10,695 bases of DNA from a bacterium (GCA_011051855.1 DRKG01000155.1:1-10695), one strand, 5' to 3'; shown: positions 1 through 6,568, counted from the stretch's first letter. Translations and numbers: made by a program. The notes: a model not told the origin generated them from the letters alone.

Positions 1-197
1 CCGTGTTGGAGTGCATCGCCCGCAGCGGGCCGGTGCGCGCCCAGGTGCAGGTGATGGCCGTTCCGGACGACATCCTGGAACACATGTCGCGCGGTCAGAT
101 CGTCGAGCATTGCGGCCTGACGCCGCGCCACGTTGCGCAGCGGTTCCGGGTCGACCACGGATCGCGCGTCGAAGGCAACGCCGCGGTCCCTTCGTAA
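1..197 (+). CDS. dxs: 1-deoxy-D-xylulose-5-phosphate synthase, C-terminal end (partial)
   Basis: This is the 3' end of a gene that enters from the left edge, read in frame from base 3 and closed by TAA at 195-197. The visible 64 residues resemble the last part of the transketolase C-terminal domain of DXS: a 'VLE.IA..G' helix, then a V-x-V-M-A-V-P-D-D strand, an 'LEHMSR' segment matching the family's 'PD.fiEHgSr', and a closing 'CGLTPRHVAQRF' helix matching 'lGLd...ia'. DXS condenses pyruvate and glyceraldehyde-3-phosphate with thiamine diphosphate in the cytoplasm, the first step of the MEP isoprenoid pathway. The catalytic and cofactor-binding parts lie outside the window, so the call rests on the tail alone. 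Another transketolase-like C-terminal domain (for example an E1-beta subunit) is the main alternative. The gap to nadK is only 36 bases, so the two are probably co-transcribed. Confidence 0.72.
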   Translation, partial: VLECIARSGPVRAQVQVMAVPDDILEHMSRGQIVEHCGLTPRHVAQRFRVDHGSRVEGNAAVPS

Positions 198-233
198 CGA
201 AGGCCAAGGCCGGTTGCGGCCACTGGAGGCGCG

Positions 234-1100
234 ATGGCGGATGGATTGCAACGCGTGCTGCTGGTTGGAGACGCCAAGAAAGGCGGCTCCGCCGAGCTGG
301 TGTCCCGCTACGCCGCCTGGTTTCGCGATCGCGGCATCGCCACCGATGAGGTCACCGACCGGGATCTGCCGTTGCACGACCGCGCCGCCGATTGTGTGGT
401 CGTCTGGGGCGGCGACGGTTCGCTCCTCGCCGCAGCCCGGCGCATGGCGGAGAACCAGCGCCCGACGCTCGGTATCAACCGCGGCCGCCTCGGCTTTCTG
501 ACCTCGTTCGAGGACGAGGACAGCGAGCGGGCCCTCGAACTCTTGCTGCGCGGCGAGTTGTGTGAGGACCAGCGGCTGATGTTCCGCTGCCACGTCGAGG
601 TCGGCGACGGCAGTCGCGGCAACGTGCTCGGGCTCAACGACGTGGTCGTCAGTCGCGCCGGGGCCGGCGGCATGATCATCGTGCGCGTGCGGCGCGGCGA
701 CGCCGAGATCGGGCTGTTCCGCGGCGATGGCGTGATCGTCGCAACCGCGACCGGCTCGACCGCCTACTCGATGGCCGCCGGCGGCCCGGTGCTCGCGCCC
801 GACCTCGACGCGGTGGTGCTGACCCCGCTGGCCTCGCATTCGCTGAGTGCGCGGCCGGTCGTGATCTCGATGGGGGCCGGGCTCGATCTCGAGGTCGTCG
901 AGATCGGCGACATGCCCTATGCCTACGTGATCGTCGACGGCCAGGTGCAGGTGCAGGTGACGGTCGGTTCGCGGCTCACCGTGCGCCCGGCACCGATGCG
1001 GTTCCGCCACCTCGTGCAGAGTCCGCGGCAGTTCTTCGACGTGCTGCGCGCGAAGTTCGGATTCGCCGGGATGGCGCGCAGTGAGGGGGAGCGGCCTTGA
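234..1100 (+). CDS. nadK: NAD kinase
   Basis: A complete 288-residue ATP-NAD kinase of normal bacterial length, which makes NADP from NAD and ATP or polyphosphate in the cytoplasm. The family signatures are in order: V-W-G-G-D-G-S at 57-63 (phosphate-binding GGDG with the catalytic Asp), G-I-N-R-G-R-L-G-F-L at 80-89, L-N-D-V-V-V-S-R at 134-141 (the conserved ND pair), G-D-G-V-I-V-A-T-A-T-G-S-T-A-Y-S at 164-179 (NAD-binding glycine-rich segment), and T-P-L-A-S-H-S-L-S-A-R-P-V-V near 197-210. D-G-Q at 235-237 matches the late conserved DG. The ATG start is supported by a GGAGG Shine-Dalgarno at 225-229, four bases upstream. The downstream small gene starts on the TTG that overlaps this TGA stop, so the pair is likely translationally coupled. 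Confidence 0.97.
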   Translation: MADGLQRVLLVGDAKKGGSAELVSRYAAWFRDRGIATDEVTDRDLPLHDRAADCVVVWGGDGSLLAAARRMAENQRPTLGINRGRLGFLTSFEDEDSERALELLLRGELCEDQRLMFRCHVEVGDGSRGNVLGLNDVVVSRAGAGGMIIVRVRRGDAEIGLFRGDGVIVATATGSTAYSMAAGGPVLAPDLDAVVLTPLASHSLSARPVVISMGAGLDLEVVEIGDMPYAYVIVDGQVQVQVTVGSRLTVRPAPMRFRHLVQSPRQFFDVLRAKFGFAGMARSEGERP

Positions 1101-1378
1101 ACGAGTTGTTCGAGCTGGCGATGGGTGACGGCGACGAGCGCGTGCGGCGTGCGCTCGAGCTCTTGCGCGCGACCCATCCCGACGACGCCCGGCTGATCGA
1201 GCTGTGCTCGCTGGCGGATCGCGACTACGCCGCCGCGGCGCGCGAACTCGGCATCCCCGAAGCCGCGGCCCACCGGCGCCACTATCGCGCGCTCGCGCGC
1301 CTCGCCCGCTTCATGGACCGTACCGAACCAGGTACAAACAACAACCTCACCGGGCGTAATGCCCGCAGCCGGGAATAA
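1097..1378 (+). CDS. Small sigma-region-4-like helix-turn-helix protein
   Basis: A 93-codon gene that begins on TTG at 1097-1099, overlapping the nadK stop (TTGA), with a purine-rich Shine-Dalgarno (GAGGGGGA, 1083-1090) six bases upstream. Residues 30-70 resemble region 4 of sigma-70/ECF factors: 'DDARLIELCSLADRDYAAAARELGIPE' followed by a recognition-like helix 'AAAHRRHYRALARLARFM'. There is no region 2, so it is not a complete sigma factor. It could be a stand-alone HTH regulator, a remnant of an ECF factor, or a helical protein that only looks like one. From about residue 75 to the stop the code lies inside the 96-nt palindrome at 1320-1415. The Asn/Thr/Arg-rich tail (TEPGTNNNLTG...) is therefore repeat-derived, and the original end may have been replaced. 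The overlap suggests co-expression with NAD kinase. Partner and DNA target are unknown. Confidence 0.7.
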   Translation: MNELFELAMGDGDERVRRALELLRATHPDDARLIELCSLADRDYAAAARELGIPEAAAHRRHYRALARLARFMDRTEPGTNNNLTGRNARSRE

Positions 1379-1415
1379 CGCCCGGTGAGGTTGTTGTTTG
1401 TACCTGGTTCGGTAC
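1320..1415. repeat. 96-nt near-perfect palindrome with 38-bp arms
   Basis: Bases 1320-1357 are the exact reverse complement of 1378-1415. The stem continues inward with single mismatches to a small CCCG-CAGC-CGGG hairpin (1362-1373). Each arm also starts and ends a mini-palindrome, GTACC-GAACCA-GGTAC at 1320-1335, mirrored at 1400-1415. The element covers the last 18-19 codons of the small + strand gene, including its stop, and ends immediately before the TAA (1416-1418) of the convergent helicase gene. The arms contain an A/C-rich (or T/G-rich) stretch unlike the GC-rich surroundings. It could act as a bidirectional transcription terminator, although there is no clean T-run after the stem. 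It could also be a REP/MITE-like mobile palindrome. No transposase and no clear target-site duplication is visible. Confidence 0.9.
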
Positions 1416-3476
1416 TTACCCGAGTTCGAATTGGCGCTTGGCGTCGACGGCGTCGCGGTTGATCGCCACGATCGCCTCTTCGAGGCGGGCGGCCAGCGAC
1501 TCGCGCTTGCCGACCTGCTGCGCGACCTGGCGCATCATCTGGATCGCCATGCGCAGCGTGCGCACGACGTCGCCGGCGTCGCCGTGGGACAGGCGTTCGA
1601 GGTCTTCGATGTCGCCGCCGCGGCTCCAGCAGTCGACCGCCGGCGCGATGCCCCAGTCGGGCTCCTTGATCGGGTTCTGGATGCCCTGGTCGGTTTCGAC
1701 GTCGCGGAATCGGCGCACGGCTTCGGTCGCCGCCGTCATCAGCGGACCGGGCTGTCGGCGGTGCTGTTTGGGATCGACGCGCCGGCGCTCTTCGTGGATC
1801 AGGGCGGTGAACGTTGCCGCGAGCTGGTGGATGTCCATCTGCTCCAGCACGCCGCTGAACAGCAGCTCCGTCGCCTGGATCTCGTAGCCGTTGATGCGCT
1901 GGGCGACCTTGCCGCGCGGCAGCAGCCCATCATCGTCGAGGTAGCCCGCGCTGCGCAGCACGTTCACGCGACAGTTGAGGGCCGCGTGGGCCGCGGCGCG
2001 CTTCTTGCGCCGGGTGGCGGCCGAGCCCTTCAGCGCCTGGAAGGCCGCGAACGAGCGGTCGTAGGCTTCTTGCAGGCCGGTGGTGCCGAGGCGGTCGTAG
2101 AGGTTGAGGATCGTCGAGTACGACAGGTTGAAGCGCGAGGTGATCGGCTCGACCTTGCCGGAGTGGTAGCGCGACAGCGGCCCCTCGATCAGGTCTTCGT
2201 CTTCGAGGATCGCGATCACCAGCCCCGACTTGTCGAGCCCCTGGCGGCCGGCGCGCCCCGCCATCTGCAGGTAGTCGCGCGCCTTCATGTAGTTCATTTG
2301 CACGCCGTCGAACTTGCGCAGCAGATCGAAGATCACCGTGCGTGCCGGCATGTTGATGCCGAGCGCGAAGGTCTCGGTGGTGAACAGCAGCTTGAGCAGG
2401 CCGGACGTGAACAGCCGTTCGACCACTTCCTTGTGGATCGGCAGCATGCCGGCGTGGTGGTAGCCGACGCCGACCAGTGCGCGGCCGAGGATGCCCTGCA
2501 GGCCGGGATCCTGTTCCGGGTCGAGTTCGAACCGCTCGCAGATGTCGTGGAAGTGCTCTTCGACGCGGCGGCGCTCCCCGCGGTCGAGCAGGCGGCGGCC
2601 CATGCTGCGTTCGGCCTTGATCTCGCACTCTTTGCGCGAGAAGCAGAAGTAGAGGGCCGGCAGGAGCCGGCGGTGCTGGATCTCGTCGAGCAGCAGCACA
2701 TAGGGCCGCGGCCCGAAGTGTAGGCGGCGGCCCTGGGCGCGTTCCCGCTTGTCACCCCAGCGGGCGCGCTCGCGTTCCCGTCGGCCGGCGCGACCGCCGT
2801 GGCGCTTCTCGCGCGCGAGGGCGCGCTCGTGGAAGGTGATGGCGCGCGGCCGCTGCGCGAGCTGGAACACCCCGGCGTGTTCGTGGAACAGTCGGTGGGA
2901 GAGCGGCACCGGCCGCTGCTTGTGCTCGATGACGGTCAGATCCTGGTCGCGAACTTCGCGGATCCAGTCGCCGAACTCGTGCAGGTTCGCGATCGTCGCG
3001 CTGAGGCCGACGAAGCGCACGTGCCGCGGCGCGAAGATCAGGCTCTCCTCCCAGACGGTGCCGCGGTCGACGTCGTCGACGAAGTGCACCTCGTCGAAGA
3101 TCACGAAGTCGGTGTCGGCAAAGCGTTCCGGGTCTTCGAACACCGCGTTGCGGAAGATCTCGGTGGTCATGATGACCAGCGGCGCGTCCGGGTCGAGCGT
3201 CAGGTCGCCGGTCATCAGGCCGACGCGCAGGCCGTCGCCCTTGAAGTCGCGGAACTTCTGGTTGCTGAGCGCCTTGATCGGACTGGTGTAGATGGCGCGC
3301 CGGCCGTTCTGCACGGCGTGTTCGATCGCGTATTCGGCGACCAGGGTCTTGCCGGAACCGGTGGGTGCGGCGAGGAGCACGTTGTGGCCCTGCTCGATGG
3401 CCTCGGCGGCTTCGACCTGGAACGGGTTGAGCGTGTAGCCCTTGAAGCGCAGTGGTTCGTGGGTGCTTTGCGGCAC
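1416..3476 (-). CDS. DEVH-box (Ski2/HelY-like) RNA helicase, short form
   Basis: A 686-residue superfamily 2 helicase. Motifs in order: Q-like 'YTLNPFQVEA' (14-23), Walker A A-A-P-T-G-S-G-K-T (36-44), Ia 'TSPIKALSNQK' (64-74), Ib 'MTTEIFRN' (103-110), Walker B D-E-V-H (128-131), motif III S-A-T (159-161), a region-V-like 'TETFALGINMPARTVIF' (367-383) and motif VI Q-M-A-G-R-A-G-R-Q-G (404-413). DEVH plus QMAGRAGR places it in the Ski2-like group with actinobacterial HelY, chloroplast ISE2 and eukaryotic Mtr4/Ski2, which unwind RNA for folding or decay. Between the RecA lobes is a highly basic linker (about 210-255). At 686 aa it is shorter than typical Mtr4/HelY proteins, so the arch/DSHCT C-terminal part is reduced or absent. 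The start is taken as GTG at 3474-3476, with no convincing Shine-Dalgarno, so it is uncertain by some codons. It converges on the nadK operon. Confidence 0.93.
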   Translation of the reverse strand: MPQSTHEPLRFKGYTLNPFQVEAAEAIEQGHNVLLAAPTGSGKTLVAEYAIEHAVQNGRRAIYTSPIKALSNQKFRDFKGDGLRVGLMTGDLTLDPDAPLVIMTTEIFRNAVFEDPERFADTDFVIFDEVHFVDDVDRGTVWEESLIFAPRHVRFVGLSATIANLHEFGDWIREVRDQDLTVIEHKQRPVPLSHRLFHEHAGVFQLAQRPRAITFHERALAREKRHGGRAGRRERERARWGDKRERAQGRRLHFGPRPYVLLLDEIQHRRLLPALYFCFSRKECEIKAERSMGRRLLDRGERRRVEEHFHDICERFELDPEQDPGLQGILGRALVGVGYHHAGMLPIHKEVVERLFTSGLLKLLFTTETFALGINMPARTVIFDLLRKFDGVQMNYMKARDYLQMAGRAGRQGLDKSGLVIAILEDEDLIEGPLSRYHSGKVEPITSRFNLSYSTILNLYDRLGTTGLQEAYDRSFAAFQALKGSAATRRKKRAAAHAALNCRVNVLRSAGYLDDDGLLPRGKVAQRINGYEIQATELLFSGVLEQMDIHQLAATFTALIHEERRRVDPKQHRRQPGPLMTAATEAVRRFRDVETDQGIQNPIKEPDWGIAPAVDCWSRGGDIEDLERLSHGDAGDVVRTLRMAIQMMRQVAQQVGKRESLAARLEEAIVAINRDAVDAKRQFELG

Positions 3477-3777
3477 CGGCTGAGCATCGCACAGGGTGCT
3501 CCCGGATGCGATCCTCAGACAATCAACATTTGTGCATTGTTATCCACGACGTGCGTCCCGGATCGCGCCAACGATGCTCTGGTTTGCGTTCGGCGCGCTC
3601 GCTATGCTGGCGATCGTTCCGTCAGTCAGCGGAGCGACTCGCGACGCGGCAATGGGTGGCATGGTGTCCATCCGGCGCCGTCCGGTCCTCGCGCGGTGGG
3701 GGTCACCACCGCACCTCCCTTTTCCAATCCCATCGAATGGGGGCCTCGCGCAAGAGGCCAACTCCGGAGCCAGAACC
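3477..3777. other. Divergent intergenic region with AT-richer patch and hairpin leader
   Basis: This stretch of 301 bases between the divergent helicase and 85-aa protein genes holds no convincing gene. An open + strand frame runs through it to 3496, but it has a non-conserved-looking composition and no Shine-Dalgarno. The AT-richer patch at about 3511-3546 is the likeliest promoter area. On the - strand, TTGGCG (3571-3566) and TGGATA (3546-3541) make a weak sigma-70-like pair with an over-long 19-base spacer that could drive the helicase. On the + strand, TATGCT at 3603-3608 could be a -10 box, but no good -35 box sits 17 bases upstream. The part next to the 85-aa gene is rich in short hairpins (listed separately). 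Confidence 0.4.
3693..3759 (+). promoter_or_regulatory. Possible structured 5' leader (three successive hairpins)
   Basis: Three short perfect stems lie in series just before the Shine-Dalgarno of the 85-aa gene: GCGGTGG/CCACCGC (3693-3699 with 3706-3712, 6-base loop), CCCAT/ATGGG (3729-3733 with 3737-3741, loop CGA), and GGCCTC/GAGGCC (3742-3747 with 3754-3759, loop GCGCAA). The last two abut each other. A folded leader that controls translation of the small gene is possible. At this GC content, short stems also arise by chance. It does not match any riboswitch class I can recognise. Confidence 0.25.
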
Positions 3778-4035
3778 ATGGATAGCAAGTCCGAAGTCAA
3801 CGTCGGTAAGTTCGTCGGCCGCCACCTCTCGCAGTTGAAGATCCTGACCCGCCTGCTCGACCACGAACTCGAGGCCGCCAAGGGTGCGCGCGAGATCACG
3901 CTCGACCGCGACCTGATCGAGAACGTCATCGACACGCTCGAGATCTTCACCGACGACTGCGAGTCCGTCAGTGGCGGCACGCGCGAGCGCGCGGCCAAGG
4001 GCGAACAGAAGCCGGTCGTCGCCCGCCTGAACTGA
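3778..4035 (+). CDS. Hypothetical 85-residue helical protein
   Basis: I do not recognise this protein. The ATG at 3778 is chosen because a GGAG Shine-Dalgarno lies at 3766-3769, eight bases upstream, although the frame stays open further upstream. The product is 85 residues, soluble and mostly helical by composition: 'VGKFVGRHLSQLKILTRLLDHELEAAKG' (9-36), then 'ITLDRDLIENVIDTLEIFTDDCESV' in two pieces (40-64), then a charged flexible tail (65-85). It has one cysteine (residue 61), no signal peptide and no membrane segment. The heptad-like leucine/isoleucine spacing at 16-31 could form a short coiled coil. It lies upstream of the POTRA membrane protein, separated by a 58-base gap that contains a GC-rich hairpin, so co-transcription is uncertain. 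Confidence 0.72.
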   Translation: MDSKSEVNVGKFVGRHLSQLKILTRLLDHELEAAKGAREITLDRDLIENVIDTLEIFTDDCESVSGGTRERAAKGEQKPVVARLN

Positions 4036-4056
4036 TCCCGGCTGGACGCAGTCGCC

Positions 4057-4080
4057 GCCGGCGCGATCCCGTGCGCCGGC
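4057..4080 (+). terminator. GC-rich hairpin, possible terminator or attenuator
   Basis: GCCGGCGC (4057-4064) pairs exactly with GCGCCGGC (4073-4080) around an 8-base loop, with a G-T pair possible inside. It sits 21 bases after the stop of the 85-aa gene and 14 bases before the next start. The following bases (CGAGCCTCTTCGC) have no strong T-run, so termination would be weak at best. It could instead be a processing or attenuation structure. Confidence 0.35.
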
Positions 4081-4093
4081 CGAGCCTCTTCGC

Positions 4094-5032
4094 ATGAAGT
4101 CGAAACCGTCCCTGTGGGCGGTGCGGGTGATCGTGCTCGGCGCGTTCGCCGCGACCGTCTGGCTCTACGGCCCCCGGGCCGTGACGGTGTTGGCTGCGAA
4201 GTTCGAATCCCACGGTGAGCTCGCCGGCCCGAAGGTGCAGCTCGACCGCGTCGGTTTCACCGACCGCCCGGCGTGGCTCGAGGGCGAGCTGCTGCTGGCC
4301 GTGGCCGAGGCGTTGTCGCCCTGGTTGTCCGACGAACTCGGCATCCTCGACGAACCCGGCAGTCGGCAGTTGTGCCGAGGTCTCGAGTCCGTCGCCTGGG
4401 TGCGGAGTGCACGCGTCGAGCGGGTGTTCCCCGACCGATTCCGGCTGCACCTGGCCCTGCGGCGACCGCTCCTGGCCGTGCACGCCGACGGCGGCGAACC
4501 GCTCTGCCTCGTCGACGAGGATGCGGTGATGCTGCCGTTCGTCGCGGCGCCGGTGCCGAAGGTCGTGCTCTATCGCGGCGGCGGCAGCCCGACGATCAGC
4601 GTCGTCTACGGCGAGCGCTGCGGCGAAGCGCGGGTGCGCGCCGCCGTCGGGGTCGCCCGCGAATGGTTCGGCGAGGTCGCGCCGCTGGTCGCGGACTGCC
4701 CCGAGTTGCTGGAAGTCGACACGATCAACCTCGGCGGCCGCTGGGCGGGGGACCACCCGGCGTATCCCGAGGTGCGCGTGTTCCTGCGGCGCGACGATGG
4801 CGAGGCGGTCGTCTTCGGCTACGGCCGGCCGGTCGACAGCCCGCTGTCGCGCGTCGCTCCGGCGGTCAAGGCCAGTGTGTTGGGCCACGTGCTCGCCGAG
4901 CACCCGGGCCTGGCCGGGCTCGACGGCGGCGAACTGCGGTTCAAGAACCGCTGGCGCGCCTACTTGAAGCCGCGACCCGTCGGCGCGTTCGACCCGATCG
5001 AGCCTTGGGCCGAGCTGTCGCGGCCGCGCTGA
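4094..5032 (+). CDS. Single-pass membrane protein with FtsQ/POTRA-like domain
   Basis: A 312-residue protein with a basic N-terminus (MKSKPSLWAVR), one membrane segment at about 10-26 and a long outside domain. Residues about 48-127 look like a POTRA fold of the FtsQ/DivIB type. The clearest match is 'LESVAWVRSARVERVFPDRFRLHLALRRPLLAV' (97-129), close to the family's 'lpwV..A.V.r.fPd.L.i.v.eR.PvA'. FtsQ links the divisome subcomplexes in the periplasm. The second half (about 130-312) also resembles the beta domain of FtsQ in layout, but I see no diagnostic motif. The gene is not in a recognisable division-and-cell-wall cluster: ftsA, ftsZ and mur genes are not in this window. It may therefore be a diverged FtsQ or another POTRA protein. 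The Shine-Dalgarno before ATG is weak. It converges on the serine hydrolase gene with a 5-base gap. Confidence 0.6.
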   Translation: MKSKPSLWAVRVIVLGAFAATVWLYGPRAVTVLAAKFESHGELAGPKVQLDRVGFTDRPAWLEGELLLAVAEALSPWLSDELGILDEPGSRQLCRGLESVAWVRSARVERVFPDRFRLHLALRRPLLAVHADGGEPLCLVDEDAVMLPFVAAPVPKVVLYRGGGSPTISVVYGERCGEARVRAAVGVAREWFGEVAPLVADCPELLEVDTINLGGRWAGDHPAYPEVRVFLRRDDGEAVVFGYGRPVDSPLSRVAPAVKASVLGHVLAEHPGLAGLDGGELRFKNRWRAYLKPRPVGAFDPIEPWAELSRPR

Positions 5033-5037
5033 TGGGG

Positions 5038-6459
5038 CTAGCGCAGCGCCGCGTGGAGTCGCTGGAGCAGCGCGGCCAGATCGAATGCGCCCTGCTTGGT
5101 GCAACCCAGGCGCACGACGACCAGCCGGGCCGATGGTGAGACGACGCATGCCTGGCCTTCGTGCCCCGCCATGTAGTAGAGGTCTGCGGGCAGGTCGGGC
5201 CAGCGGCGCGCGCTCGGGGCCTCGCCGTCGGCATCTTCGCCGGCCGGATCGGCGTTCAACCAGATGTGCCAACCGTAGCGGCCGTGGCTCGCTTCGGTCG
5301 GCGTGGTCGATTGCGCCACCCAGCCTTCGGGCAGGATGCGCTCACCTGCAAACACGCCGTCCTGCAGGTAGAGCAGGCCGAGGCGCGCCCAGTCGCGCGC
5401 GGATGCATAGCCGTAGGAACTGCCGACGAAGGTGCCGCTCGGGTCGGTTTCGAGCACGGCCGTGCGCATGCCGAGTCGGCGGAACAGTCGCTGCGCGTGC
5501 GCCCAGTAGCTCTCGTCGTCGTCGAAGCTGGCGCGCAGCACGCGGCACAGGAGGTTGCTCGCCCCGCTGGCGTAGTGGAAGCGGCTGCCCGGCCGGGCTG
5601 CGGCGCGCTTGCGCGCATACACAGCCGCGTGGTCGGTCGAGGCGAACAGCATGCGCACGGCGTCGCTGGCCGGATTCTCGTAGTCCTCGTCCCACTCGAT
5701 CCCGGCGGTCATCGCCAGCAGGTGGCCGTAGTTGATCTGCGTGCGGGGATCGCGCGGGCCGCGCCAGTACGGCACACGCGGTCGCGAGGTCGGGTCGAAC
5801 TCGCCATCGGCTGCGCGCATGCCGAGCAGCGCGTTGGTCAACGTCTTGCTCATCGACCATCCCGGCAGCGGCATGTCGGCCGCGAAGCCGTCGGCGTAGC
5901 GCTCGCCGACGATGCGGCCGTCGTGCACCACGACCAGTGCGCGCGTGTGCACCGGCGGGCCCTCGCTGGGCTCCGCCATCGCGGTGTCGAGCGCTTGCTC
6001 CAGCGCCTCGCGGTCGAGGCCATCGGCGGCTCGCGGGTCGACGCGTTCGCCGTCCGGCCACAAGGCTTCCGGGTCGGATGCGGCGGGCGCGTCGGCGAGT
6101 GGTCCCGGCTGCTGGGCGCGCAGTTCGTCGGCGTCGACGTCCTCGGTCACCAGCGCACAACCGAGCCACGGGCGGAACACGGCCGTCGCGCTCGCATCGC
6201 CGAGCGTGCAGGTCACCGACTGGGCGGCGCGGTCGACCTCGATCTGCAACAGCCGGCGGATCATCTCCTCGATCGGTCGGGTCGGCGCGAGCTCCTGCGC
6301 CTTCACCGAGGCGAGTGTGCGCCCGCTGACGAAGATCGCCGACGCGGTGATCTTGGCGGTGTAGGCGCAGGCGATCTGCGCGACCTGCTCGTCCGGCTGC
6401 TGCGCGGCCAGCGTGGTGACGGCGAACGGGAACACGAGCAGGGCGGCAGTCCTTCGCAT
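5038..6459 (-). CDS. Exported serine hydrolase, beta-lactamase class C / NylB-like family
   Basis: A 473-residue protein with a signal peptide (MRRTAALLVFPFAVTTLAAQ, likely cleaved near 19-21). After an N-terminal extension (about 22-145) comes a penicillin-recognition hydrolase domain. The catalytic S-M-S-K tetrad has nucleophile Ser202 and Lys205 within 'PGWSMSKTLTNALLG'. Tyr296 in 'FHYASGASN' takes the place of the YxN motif, and 'AGHEGQ' (431-436) matches the third, His-x-Gly, motif. The 'LETDPSGTFVGSSYGYASARDWARLGLLYLQDG' block (336-368) is typical of the 6-aminohexanoate-dimer-hydrolase-like branch rather than true AmpC enzymes. The extension has its own conserved look, with 'SAIFVSGR' (40-47) and 'VFRPWLGCALV' (94-104), and cysteines at 31, 84 and 101. 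It is probably a periplasmic amidase or esterase of unknown substrate. Resistance to beta-lactams should not be assumed. The start codon has no clear Shine-Dalgarno. Confidence 0.9.
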   Translation of the reverse strand: MRRTAALLVFPFAVTTLAAQQPDEQVAQIACAYTAKITASAIFVSGRTLASVKAQELAPTRPIEEMIRRLLQIEVDRAAQSVTCTLGDASATAVFRPWLGCALVTEDVDADELRAQQPGPLADAPAASDPEALWPDGERVDPRAADGLDREALEQALDTAMAEPSEGPPVHTRALVVVHDGRIVGERYADGFAADMPLPGWSMSKTLTNALLGMRAADGEFDPTSRPRVPYWRGPRDPRTQINYGHLLAMTAGIEWDEDYENPASDAVRMLFASTDHAAVYARKRAAARPGSRFHYASGASNLLCRVLRASFDDDESYWAHAQRLFRRLGMRTAVLETDPSGTFVGSSYGYASARDWARLGLLYLQDGVFAGERILPEGWVAQSTTPTEASHGRYGWHIWLNADPAGEDADGEAPSARRWPDLPADLYYMAGHEGQACVVSPSARLVVVRLGCTKQGAFDLAALLQRLHAALR

Positions 6460-6535
6460 GGCCGGCGATGGTAGCAGCCGGGCCCTCTACCTACGCTCGC
6501 AACCATGTGGCTTGCGCCGAGGATGTTTGCCCTTG

Positions 6536-6568
6536 GGCCCTGCCCGTGCGAACCGCCCGGGCAGGGCC
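6536..6568. promoter_or_regulatory. 11-bp inverted repeat between divergent genes
   Basis: GGCCCTGCCCG (6536-6546) is the exact reverse complement of CGGGCAGGGCC (6558-6568), with an 11-base spacer. It lies in the 147-base gap between the divergent serine hydrolase and glycosyltransferase genes, ending 38 bases before the GTG start of the latter. It could be an operator for a dimeric regulator or a leader hairpin. No T-run follows it. No clear -35/-10 pair is visible around it. Confidence 0.35.

Noticed and set aside
42..960. Similar CAGGTGCAGGTG stretches in the dxs-like tail (about 45-54) and in nadK (about 942-958)
   Set aside because: Both simply encode alternating Val-Gln beta strands at unrelated places in two genes; too short for a meaningful repeat.
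1398..2723. Long + strand open frame (441 codons) opposite the helicase
   Set aside because: It is the antisense shadow of a gene with clear helicase motifs. It has Ala/Val/Arg/Gln/His-rich low-information composition and no recognisable domain; long mirror frames are expected at this GC content.
3540..3548. TTATCCACG, one base off a DnaA box
   Set aside because: It is a single site with no cluster, no AT-rich unwinding region and no dnaA/dnaN/gidA neighbours, so it does not support a replication origin.
3496..3777. N-terminal extension of the 85-aa protein up to 3496
   Set aside because: It has no Shine-Dalgarno at the upstream start, a composition unlike the downstream part, and hairpins in the DNA; the ATG at 3778 has GGAG at proper spacing.
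3968..5272. 434-codon - strand frame across the FtsQ-like gene
   Set aside because: Shadow composition; it crosses the 3' ends of three supported genes, and the + strand gene has a membrane segment and POTRA-like motif.
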